From contig NZ_CALHVM010000014.1 of the NCBI RefSeq assembly GCF_938039205.1, positions 1 through 22,005 of the forward strand: DNA of 22,005 bases. Direction: 5' to 3'. The position numbers and the translations under genes are program-made. The DNA comes from an uncultured Campylobacter sp. GTDB lineage: Bacteria; Campylobacterota; Campylobacteria; Campylobacterales; Campylobacteraceae. This document shows positions 15,035 to 22,005 of the stretch, one piece after another; within the stretch, counting starts at the first letter, position 1; each line of letters begins with the position of its first letter. The notes beneath the pieces were generated by a model that searched no databases, was not told the DNA's origin, and worked only from the letters and a program-made list of their open reading frames with translations.

Positions 15035-17002
15035 CTATATCAAAAAGTAGCTAACCGCTAGTATCGCGCAAAGATATACGAGGATATATAGCGCGTAAAC
15101 GTTGGTGTAGCCGCTTTGCATTATGCCTATTTTATCGGCGACCTTTTCGGTAAATTTAATCACCGGCTCGTAAAATAGCCCCCACCAGATATCTTTTGGA
15201 TGGTTGTGATACTCGACCGGGTTAAAATAGCCTTTAGTCACGACTTTTCTCTCGCCTTTAAACAGCCAGTTCATTATGCGTCTTAGATCGCCCGTAAAAG
15301 GACCGCCCGTCATTTGCATGCGAGAGCTGTATTTAAATCCGCAAGCCCAAGGATCGGTCTCGCGAGGTTTCTCGCGGTTTGCTTTCATAAATGCTAAAAT
15401 CGCAAAAGGTAAAACCATAGTAGAACATAAGATGATGGCTATAAGCGGAGTTGAGACGATACTGCCTAAATTTGATGTCAAATTTATGCCCTGGCTAGCT
15501 ACGTAACCGCCTGCGCCGCCTATGGAATTTACGGCCGTTTGGATGTAGCCGACGACAACGTTCGCTCCGACGCCAAAGCCTATACAGCCGATCATTAGCA
15601 CGATCATGCCAAGCACCATAAATATCGGGCTTTCTTTTGCGTTTTCCCAAATTTTCTTATCTCTTGGAGTTCCCGCAAAGATTACTGCGTAAAGCTTAAG
15701 GTGCATGCCGACTAACACGCCCGTAAGCGCTAGCGCGACGACTGAAAGCGTAAATGCGTATCTAGTAAAGATGCCCTGCTCTAGCGCGCCTTGAAGCATA
15801 CCTTGATAGGTAAACCACTCTGATACGAAGCCGTTAACAGGAGGAAGCGCTGCGATACCCATGATACCGATAAACATACCAACAGACGTCCAAGGCATCT
15901 TTTTAGCTAGGCCGCCTAGTACGTCCATATCGCGAGTGTGCGTAGCGTGTAAGACCGAACCCGCGCAAAGGAACAATAAGCCTTTAAATATCGCGTGGTT
16001 AACTACGTGGTAGCATCCTGCTAAAAATCCGATCGCAGCAAGAGTGTTATTCCCCGCAGCTAGGCCGTATAGACCGGTACCAAGACCAAGCAAGATGATG
16101 CCGATATTTTCAACTGAGTGATAGGCAAGAAGCGCTTTGTAGTCGTGCTGACAAAGAGCGTAAAGAACACCAAACAGTGAGCTAGCAGCACCCAGGATCA
16201 AAACCGCTAGACCAAAATATATGCTTAGCGGCAAGAAAAGCGTAAATTTAACTAGTGTAAATAGCGCAACCTTTATCATAACGCCGCTCATTAGCGCGGA
16301 AACATTTGAAGGAGCCGCAGGGTGAGCCATCGGTAGCCATACGTGGAAAGGCCACATACCGGCTTTACTACCAAATCCTACTAGGAATAATATAAACACC
16401 ACGACGCTAACCGCAGCAGGCATATTTAGGTGGGCAAATTTGCTAAACTCGGCGCTGCCGGCGTAGTGAGCCATTATTAGCAGTCCGCACGTGATACAAA
16501 ACGCACCAACCTGAGCGATACCTAGATATACCATCACCGCTTTTAGCGTGCCTTTGCCGTCGTTTATAAGGATGAGGAAAGACGAAATAAGCGTCATAAG
16601 CTCCCACAAAACGACGAAGCAAAATACGTTATTTGCGCTGATGACTAGAAGCATCGAAAGGATGAAAAGGTTAAACAAACAGGCGAAAACGCCGACGTTT
16701 GCCTTTTTGATGTACTCCTCCGCGTAGCTCATACCGTAGACGCTGCTGGCAAAGCCGATAAAGACGACTACGAAGCTAAAGAAATTTCCAAGCGGAGTTA
16801 GCTCAAATTTAGGCGCGTATAAAAAGTCTCCGCCTAGAGCGAAGCCTTGGGTCACGCCCATATTGGCCACAAAGTAGCAAAGCGCGTAAAAACAGCTGAT
16901 CGCGCTTAATCCAAAGCCGATTTTGACGGCTGATTTTTGAGCGCCGTAGAGCAGGATGCTAACGGCGGCGCTAACTAAGAAAAGTAGATACACGCCTACC
17001 AT
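15035..17002 (-). CDS. hyfB: Hydrogenase-4 membrane subunit B (antiporter-like)
   Basis: The 655-residue protein (E. coli HyfB 672, HycC 608) is a NuoL-type proton or sodium translocating subunit with about 14 or more membrane helices expected. Key residues: Glu134 in VLWELMTLIS, Lys213 in GFGSKAGMWPFHVWLPMAHP, Lys244 in SGVMIKVALF, and the histidine motif AYHSVENIGIILLGLG. After the antiporter core, a C-terminal part (from about residue 490) includes DPWACGFKYSSRMQMTG, which is typical of HycC/HyfB. The ATG overlaps the hyfA end by seven bases. Confidence 0.95.
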   Translation of the reverse strand: MVGVYLLFLVSAAVSILLYGAQKSAVKIGFGLSAISCFYALCYFVANMGVTQGFALGGDFLYAPKFELTPLGNFFSFVVVFIGFASSVYGMSYAEEYIKKANVGVFACLFNLFILSMLLVISANNVFCFVVLWELMTLISSFLILINDGKGTLKAVMVYLGIAQVGAFCITCGLLIMAHYAGSAEFSKFAHLNMPAAVSVVVFILFLVGFGSKAGMWPFHVWLPMAHPAAPSNVSALMSGVMIKVALFTLVKFTLFLPLSIYFGLAVLILGAASSLFGVLYALCQHDYKALLAYHSVENIGIILLGLGTGLYGLAAGNNTLAAIGFLAGCYHVVNHAIFKGLLFLCAGSVLHATHTRDMDVLGGLAKKMPWTSVGMFIGIMGIAALPPVNGFVSEWFTYQGMLQGALEQGIFTRYAFTLSVVALALTGVLVGMHLKLYAVIFAGTPRDKKIWENAKESPIFMVLGMIVLMIGCIGFGVGANVVVGYIQTAVNSIGGAGGYVASQGINLTSNLGSIVSTPLIAIILCSTMVLPFAILAFMKANREKPRETDPWACGFKYSSRMQMTGGPFTGDLRRIMNWLFKGERKVVTKGYFNPVEYHNHPKDIWWGLFYEPVIKFTEKVADKIGIMQSGYTNVYALYILVYLCAILAVSYFLI

Positions 17003-17742
17003 CTCGCACCCCCTTGTGCGCCGCTATTTTCGTCCTTCATAGCGCGCGAATTTGACGCCGCTTGCTCTCTTGCTTGCTCGCTAGGAGTCTTGTCAAGCTC
17101 GTTGATAACGATAACGTCAGCCTCGCCGTCCACGTCCTGAGCGTCGATATCGGCTAAAACGTGAGGCTCTTTTAAATTTCCGCTTCCGCGTAAAATTTTA
17201 TCGACGAAAGCCTGAGCGGCTTCTTGCTCGATCTTGTTGCCAAGCTTGTGATGGCTATGCAAAGGATCGACCATGATGATAGCGCTGGTCGGACAAACCT
17301 CGACGCACGCAGGGCCGTTTTCGCGCCCAAAGCACATATCGCACTTTATCGCAGTGTTTTTCGCGCCGGCTTGACTTTCGATTTCGAGGTAGTATTTCGG
17401 CTCTACCGCGTAATTAACCGACGGCATGAGCTCCGCGCTCGAGCTTATCGCGCCGTAAGGGCAAGCGATAGTGCAGAGTTTGCAACCTATGCAGATCTCC
17501 TCATGCAGCTCGATGCAGTTATCGTCAAACCTGAGTGCCCCGGTAGGACATACGTTCGCGCAAGGACCGTCATCGCACTGGCGACACTGCGTCGGCATGA
17601 CGCCTTTTGCTTGACGGAGCACTGTTAGTCTAGCTTTTGAAAGCTTACCGCGCTCATAAGCGCTACGAAAACAGGCCGCCATGCAAGTAGCGCAACCGAT
17701 ACAACGTTTGTAATCGGCGATCACAAATTTATGTTGTTTCAT
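16996..17742 (-). CDS. hyfA: Hydrogenase-4 iron-sulfur subunit A with four [4Fe-4S] motifs
   Basis: The 248-residue protein (E. coli HyfA 205) is the polyferredoxin thought to accept electrons from formate dehydrogenase. Sixteen cysteines form four complete cluster sets: C14/17/20/24, C53/56/61/65, C84/87/90/94 and C134/137/146/150. Beyond residue ~165 there is an unusual acidic, Asp/Glu/Gln/Ala-rich tail of ~80 residues (VDGEADVIVINELDKTPSEQ...), longer than in E. coli. It is the first gene of the operon and has an AAGGAG site before the ATG at 17742. The tail is real coding sequence by its in-frame overlap with hyfB. Confidence 0.93.
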   Translation of the reverse strand: MKQHKFVIADYKRCIGCATCMAACFRSAYERGKLSKARLTVLRQAKGVMPTQCRQCDDGPCANVCPTGALRFDDNCIELHEEICIGCKLCTIACPYGAISSSAELMPSVNYAVEPKYYLEIESQAGAKNTAIKCDMCFGRENGPACVEVCPTSAIIMVDPLHSHHKLGNKIEQEAAQAFVDKILRGSGNLKEPHVLADIDAQDVDGEADVIVINELDKTPSEQAREQAASNSRAMKDENSGAQGGARW

Positions 17743-18095
17743 AAATTCTCCTTTCTACTTGTTTTACGATTCTTGATTTCTCTTAAATCTTGAGCTAATT
17801 GTATTACTTTTGGAAATTTATTTCCGTCATTTGCCTGACGAATTTTGTATTTTTTAGATTAATTTTTATGAATTATTTATTTTTAAGCTTATCTTTAAAT
17901 TTGCGGTAAAATAGGCACTTTTTTAAACTTATACGAATATAAAAATATTACGCATAGGCTATCTGATACGCAAAAAAGAGCTTTTTAGTCCTATAATGCC
18001 TCAGAAAGCTTAAGTCAAAATTTAACCACGGCGTTTTAAATTTGACGGAATACTTTTTGCTAGAACTCGCCGTTAGTAATATAAAAAGGATAAAA
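17743..18095. promoter_or_regulatory. Divergent promoter region between hyfA and the unknown 134-residue gene
   Basis: This 353-base gap drives the hyf operon leftward and the unknown gene rightward. Rightward: a perfect TATAAT at 17993-17998 preceded by a T-rich stretch, fitting Campylobacter sigma-70 promoters. Leftward, on the complement: a possible -10 TACAAT at 17798-17803, with the inverted repeat GGAAAT-TT-ATTTCC (17812-17825) lying where the -35 would be and CGTCA-TTTGCC-TGACG (17825-17840) next to it. A third, GATTT-CTCTT-AAATC (17775-17789), lies downstream. No sigma-54 GG/GC signature was seen. Confidence 0.45.
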
Positions 18096-18500
18096 ATGCA
18101 GATCAAAAACGGCGCCTCAAACGAGATTTTAAAGACCTTAGCAAACCGCGTAACTCAAGGTCAAAAAGGCGATAAATTTTTAGCCAGCTCCACGCTTGCG
18201 GCGGCAAATTTGACCGGTTTTGCCGATATACTGGATAAATTTAACGGAAAAGCAAATTTAAACGACGCGGCGAGTAAATTTACGGGCGGCGAGGCGAGCT
18301 CGTTTTTACTAAATTTAGCCCGCGACGAAAACGAAGCGCAAATCTACGCCAAACTAGAACGCGAAGCCAAAGAAGCCGCAAAAATGTTTAAGAAATTTGA
18401 TTTTATGCAGATGATGACGAAGCTAGAGATGGGCAACCTAAAAGACGGCGAACGTGCGGAAATCTTTGCCAAGATGAACAAGATCGCGAGGGAAATTTGA
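18096..18500 (+). CDS. Hypothetical protein, 134 residues, divergent from hyf
   Basis: Not recognised. The protein is soluble, cysteine-free and helical in look, with a small-residue-rich N-half (ASSTLAAANLTGFADILDKF) and a Lys/Glu-rich C-half (AKLEREAKEAAKMFKKFDF) that may form a coiled coil. No signal peptide or membrane segment is seen. The frame stays open to a TTG at 18042, but the ATG at 18096 follows a clear AAAAGGA ribosome site (18084-18090) and is the better start. TATAAT ~100 bases upstream could supply its promoter. Its sharing of a promoter region with hyf gives no safe functional hint. Confidence 0.75.
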   Translation: MQIKNGASNEILKTLANRVTQGQKGDKFLASSTLAAANLTGFADILDKFNGKANLNDAASKFTGGEASSFLLNLARDENEAQIYAKLEREAKEAAKMFKKFDFMQMMTKLEMGNLKDGERAEIFAKMNKIAREI

Positions 18501-18516
18501 GCGCGGTTAAATTTCC
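18491..18516 (+). terminator. Hairpin spanning the stop codon of the unknown gene
   Basis: GGAAATTTGA (18491-18500) pairs with TTAAATTTCC (18507-18516), a ten-base stem with one G-T pair and a GCGCGG loop. It includes the TGA stop. No T run follows, so termination is uncertain. The rest of the gap to mnmG holds two copies of AAATTTAAGCCAAAT (18560-18574, 18608-18622). Confidence 0.35.
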
Positions 18517-18671
18517 GCCCGATCTCTCAAAAAAATACTCTATAAAAATTACTATAAATAAATTTAAGCCAAATCGCTAAACTACGCGCACCGGCTCAAA
18601 AAACGTCAAATTTAAGCCAAATTTCCTCGCCGTCTTTCCTTAAATTTTTGTATATTTTATCTGTTTTTTGA

Positions 18672-18677
18672 TAGAAT
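18672..18677 (+). promoter_or_regulatory. Probable -10 element of mnmG
   Basis: TAGAAT sits after a T-rich run (CTGTTTTTTGA) about 30 bases before the mnmG start, in the style of Campylobacter sigma-70 promoters, which lack a fixed -35. TATATT at about 18650-18655 is an alternative. Confidence 0.4.
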
Positions 18678-18708
18678 CGCGAATTTTAAGGACAAGGAAA
18701 ATTTGAAT

Positions 18709-20568
18709 ATGAACTATGATATTATCGTCATCGGAGGCGGTCACGCAGGCATCGAAGCCAGCCTCGCCGCCGCAAAAATGGGCAAAAAAACGCTGCTAAT
18801 CACCATCCTAGCCGAGCAAATCGGCGCCGCCAGCTGCAACCCCGCAATAGGGGGCCTAGCAAAAGGCCACCTCGTAAAAGAGATCGACGCTCTAGGCGGG
18901 CAAATGGGGCTAACGACCGATGCCGTGGGCATACAGTTTCGCGTACTAAACGAGAGCAAGGGGCCAGCAGTGCGAGGCAGCCGCGCTCAGATCGACATGG
19001 ACCGCTACCGCGTCTATATGCGAAATTTACTGCTAAATACGCCAAATCTTGAAATCAGCCAAGAGATCGCGACTCAAATTTTAAGCTCGGACGGCAAAAT
19101 CACGGGCGTAAAAACCCATCTGGGCAACGAGTATAAAACCAGCAAGCTCATCATCACTACGGGCACGTTTTTAAACGGGCTAATTCACGTCGGATTTAAC
19201 AAACTAGAAGCCGGCCGCGTGGGCGAGCTAAGCGCTAAAAATCTAAGCGATAGCCTGCGCGAACTAGGTCTAGAAGTCGGTCGGCTAAAAACCGGCACAT
19301 GCCCGCGCGTGGACGCTAAAAGTATCGACTTTAGCGTGCTTGAGATCCAAGGCGGCGACGAAGATCCAAGCCCATTTAGCTTCCGCACGAGAGACTTCGC
19401 GCCTACGCAGCTGCCCTGCTACATCGCCTACACGAATGAGACTACGCACGACATCATCCGCTCAAATTTCGACAAGGCGCCGCTATTTACAGGTCAGATA
19501 GAGGGCGTGGGTCCGCGCTACTGCCCGAGTATCGAGGATAAGATAAATAGATTCGGCGACCGCGATAGGCATCATCTTTTCGTCGAACCGCAGACGCTAG
19601 AGGCCACGGAGTACTACATCAACGGTTTTTCTACTAGCCTGCCGTATGAAGTGCAGGTCGCGATGCTACGCTCGGTCAGAGGCTTTGAAAACGCTCGCAT
19701 CGTGCGCCACGGCTACGCGATCGAATACGACTACGTCCAGCCCACCGAGCTAAAACACACGCTAGAGACCAAAAAGGCGCGCGGACTCTATCTCGCAGGC
19801 CAAATAAACGGCACCACGGGCTACGAGGAGGCGGGCGCTCAGGGACTGATGGCGGGTATAAACGCAGCGCTTGCGCTTGATGGCAAAGAGCCGTTCGTCC
19901 TACGACGCGACGAGGCCTACATCGGCGTCCTCATCGACGATCTAGTGACCAAAGGCACCAAGGAGCCATACCGTATGTTTACCTCCCGCGCCGAGTATAG
20001 GCTGCTGCTGCGCGAGGATAACGCCGTGCTGCGCCTAGGAGGATACGGCCGCGAGCTTGGCTTGCTAGACGAAGCGACGTTTGAGAAAATAGAAGCCATA
20101 AGGTCAAATTTGACTCTCGGGCTAGAGCTACTAAACACCACCGAGATCACGCCGACAAAGCGAAATTTAGAGCTTTTAGCTAGTCTTGACGAGGAGATAA
20201 TCAGCCAAAATTTGACCCTGCAAAAAATCGTCGCCAGAAAAAGCTTCACGAGCGAAAAGCTGCGCAAGCTAGATCCGTTTTTTGAGGCGCTTGACGAAGC
20301 TAGCTTGGAGCAAATTTTGACCGAAGCCAAATACCAACACTACATCGCCGAGCAAAAAAAGCAGATCGACCGCATGAAAGATATGATGAGCGTGAAAATC
20401 CCCGAGGGCTTTAACTTCCGCGGTATCAGCGGGCTTAGCAACGAAGTGGTCGAAAAGCTCGAGAGATTTGTCCCGCCGACGCTCTTTGCGGCTAGCGAGA
20501 TCAGCGGCGTGACGCCTGCGGCGATAGATATTTTGCACATCTATATAAAGATGAATGCGTCAAAGTGA
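18709..20568 (+). CDS. mnmG: tRNA U34 carboxymethylaminomethyl modification enzyme
   Basis: From the ATG at 18709 the protein has 619 residues, like other epsilonproteobacterial MnmG/GidA (E. coli 629). With MnmE it modifies the wobble uridine of several tRNAs, using FAD and folate. Motifs: the FAD-binding GGGHAG (9-14), C43 in SCNPAIGGLAKGHLVKEID, RVGELSAKNLSDSLRELG, RLKTGTCPRV, the second conserved cysteine in RYCPSIEDK, and MFTSRAEYRLLLREDNA. A TTG two codons upstream (18703) is possible, but AAGGA at 18694-18698 is too close for it and suits the ATG better. The gene is GC-rich (about 55% in a line counted by eye), in contrast to the DNA just after its stop. Confidence 0.96.
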   Translation: MNYDIIVIGGGHAGIEASLAAAKMGKKTLLITILAEQIGAASCNPAIGGLAKGHLVKEIDALGGQMGLTTDAVGIQFRVLNESKGPAVRGSRAQIDMDRYRVYMRNLLLNTPNLEISQEIATQILSSDGKITGVKTHLGNEYKTSKLIITTGTFLNGLIHVGFNKLEAGRVGELSAKNLSDSLRELGLEVGRLKTGTCPRVDAKSIDFSVLEIQGGDEDPSPFSFRTRDFAPTQLPCYIAYTNETTHDIIRSNFDKAPLFTGQIEGVGPRYCPSIEDKINRFGDRDRHHLFVEPQTLEATEYYINGFSTSLPYEVQVAMLRSVRGFENARIVRHGYAIEYDYVQPTELKHTLETKKARGLYLAGQINGTTGYEEAGAQGLMAGINAALALDGKEPFVLRRDEAYIGVLIDDLVTKGTKEPYRMFTSRAEYRLLLREDNAVLRLGGYGRELGLLDEATFEKIEAIRSNLTLGLELLNTTEITPTKRNLELLASLDEEIISQNLTLQKIVARKSFTSEKLRKLDPFFEALDEASLEQILTEAKYQHYIAEQKKQIDRMKDMMSVKIPEGFNFRGISGLSNEVVEKLERFVPPTLFAASEISGVTPAAIDILHIYIKMNASK

Positions 20569-20665
20569 AAAATAAAATCATAAAATATATAGACTTTTAT
20601 AGCTATTATTTTTTACCATGCAATAAGTCAACCAAAGACAGAATATACTTAAATATGGGGATTAT

Positions 20666-21034
20666 ATGATAGATGATGATTTGAAAAATGAAATTTTAGA
20701 TGGATTTAGGTATTTTACAAATAGATACGCTCAAGATACAAAATACAGCAAGGACGACAAAACAACACATGATAAGTTAAGTAAATTTCGTGCAAATTTG
20801 ATCAAATTTACAGATAATATTTTTAAAAATTATAGAAGTGAGCGTAATGGAAATTGGCTAAAGGCAGACGGTAGGACTATTGCGGAATATATATGGAATA
20901 GATATATTCCTTTTGAGAATGAATCACATTTAGTTATTTATTTTGCCGTTTTAGCAAAACCTGGCAATTTTTATGTATCCATAGGGCTAATCGATACAAA
21001 ACTAAGCGATACAGAAGATAAACTAAAAAGATGA
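20666..21034 (+). CDS. N-terminal part of an McrB-like protein, apparently cut off by a frameshift
   Basis: The 122 residues (MIDDDLKNEILDGF to DTEDKLKR) are followed by TGA. They include a helical N-terminus and a beta-rich stretch, NESHLVIYFAVLAKPGNFYVSIGLIDTKLS, which resembles the N-terminal recognition region of McrB-family restriction proteins. The same theme continues in another frame right after a run of five A (21025-21029): DEIYNFLESECKKI. Skipping one A joins both into one protein. So this is either a broken mcrB-like gene, a sequencing error, or a slippage switch. A GGGGA site lies before the ATG. Base composition is strongly AT-rich. Confidence 0.6.
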   Translation: MIDDDLKNEILDGFRYFTNRYAQDTKYSKDDKTTHDKLSKFRANLIKFTDNIFKNYRSERNGNWLKADGRTIAEYIWNRYIPFENESHLVIYFAVLAKPGNFYVSIGLIDTKLSDTEDKLKR

Positions 21035-22005
21035 AATATATAACTTTTTGGAGTCAGAATGCAAAAAGATACATATATCTGGCTTTAGGCTTGATAAACT
21101 TGCATGGGAAAAGTATATATATTTCGCCATAGAAAATATAGACACATTTGCAACTCTTGACTACACAAGCTTACTTAATGCGCTAACAAATGTATATCAG
21201 CTGACATATGACAAATTTTATAAAAACATAGAAAACAACAGACAAAATAATAGTGATAACAAAGGATATGAAATGACCGATGATGACAAAAAATTAACTT
21301 ATCACCTTAATCAAATTTTATACGGTCCTCCAGGAACCGGAAAGACATATAGTGTTGTTCGTAAAGCACTAGAAATTATAGAAGGCAATGCTTCCGATGA
21401 TAGATCTAAATTTAAAGAGTATGTAGAAAAGGGACAAATAAAATTTATCACATTTCATCAAAGCTATGGATATGAAGAATTTGTCGAGGGTATAAAAGCA
21501 GAAACCAAAAACGATAATGTATCGTATAAAATAGAAGATGGAGCATTTAAAAAGATCTGCAAAAGAGCCAATGGTGATAACTGGAAAAAGATACTGCTAA
21601 AAGACACAAAAGAAGAACTAACGGAAGATGGCTTTAAAAAACTATATAAAAACTATGTCGATAAACTACCACTTTTTTCAAATAATATGTATGGAAAAAT
21701 ATTAGAAACTCCTACCGATAAACAGCCATTTTATCTATATAAAAATAATCTATTTTCTATTTTGGTTAAGCCTCAAAATAGCAATGATCCAAAAACCATA
21801 TCTTGTGACAAATTAATCAAAGATATATTTCATAATGATAACTATGGAATGCCTTCTTATGAACCAGTGATTATTCAAGATATTTTGGGTCAGGAGTATG
21901 AAAGTTATAAAGCAAATCACATTAATCAAAATTGCATCTTAATCATCGACGAAATCAACCGCGGAAATATCTCTAAAATTTTTGGTGAGCTAATAACACT
22001 CATAG
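21027..22005 (+). CDS. McrB-like GTPase of a modification-dependent restriction system (3' end outside the window)
   Basis: The frame is open from 21027 to the window edge; the first ATG in it is at 21273. The first ~80 residues (DEIYNFLESECKKI...DYTSLLNALTNVYQ) look like a continuation of the preceding reading frame. The AAA+ GTPase domain follows: Walker A GPPGTGKT (21324-21347), the McrB-type FHQSYGYEEFVEGI (from 21453) and Walker B IIDEINRGNISKIFGEL (from ~21942). In E. coli McrB, FHQSY and Walker B are about 50 residues apart; here they are near 160, so ~110 extra residues are inserted. McrB-McrC complexes cut DNA with modified cytosines; an mcrC-like gene would be expected downstream. 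If the gene is not joined to the preceding frame, a start at ATG 21273 would give a protein lacking the recognition part. Confidence 0.85.

Noticed and set aside
18042..18095. TTG start at 18042 for the unknown gene
   Set aside because: The ATG at 18096 has a clear AAAAGGA site, whereas the TTG has none.
18560..18622. Two copies of a 15-base word read as part of a CRISPR or iteron array
   Set aside because: Only two copies exist, and both are built on the AAATTT/TTTAAG words common throughout this genome.

Overview
The window looks like a chromosomal segment of a Campylobacter of the oral, hydrogen/formate-using type (C. rectus / C. showae / C. curvus / C. concisus neighbourhood). This is inferred from an S-layer/RTX-type surface protein, Helicobacter-cysteine-rich-like Sel1 repeats, the abundant AAATTT words in genes and gaps, leader-like TTG starts and a hydrogenase-4 operon. 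The species cannot be fixed from sequence alone.

Layout. (1) Bases 1-2186, + strand: the 3' end of a large, cysteine-free surface protein with RTX-type glycine/aspartate repeats near its C-terminus, closed by a hairpin. (2) Bases 2351-6079, - strand: isoaspartyl dipeptidase (iadA), a 71-residue unknown, a secreted Sel1/Hcp-like protein, the multicopper-oxidase-like purine nucleoside phosphorylase pgeF, and riboflavin synthase ribE. (3) Bases 6289-6927, + strand: a Crp/Fnr-family regulator, convergent with the next operon and separated from it by a long inverted repeat. (4) Bases 17742 down to 7153, - strand: one continuous 10.6 kb operon hyfA-B-C-E-F-G-H-I-J, hycI, focA, with many ATGA overlaps. 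It encodes a membrane-bound group 4 [NiFe] hydrogenase (hydrogenase-4 / formate hydrogenlyase type), its large-subunit protease and a formate channel. No hyfD is present. (5) Bases 18096-20568, + strand: an unknown 134-residue protein divergent from hyf, then mnmG (tRNA wobble-uridine modification). (6) Bases 20570-22005, + strand: an abruptly AT-rich stretch with an McrB-like restriction GTPase that appears frameshifted at base 21026 and runs off the window.

How it fits together. FocA would move formate across the inner membrane. HyfA/HyfH ferredoxin-like subunits pass electrons from a formate dehydrogenase (not in this window) to HyfG/HyfI, where protons are reduced to H2. HyfB, HyfC, HyfE and HyfF form the ion-translocating membrane arm. 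HycI trims the C-terminal tail of HyfG, and HyfJ (HycH-like) is a likely assembly factor. The most notable observations are the compact hyfD-less hydrogenase operon, the long inverted repeat between it and the Crp/Fnr gene, the paired inverted repeats in front of hyfA, and the frameshifted, AT-rich McrB-like gene with a large insert in its GTPase domain next to mnmG. I did not find a clearly novel system; most genes belong to recognised families.
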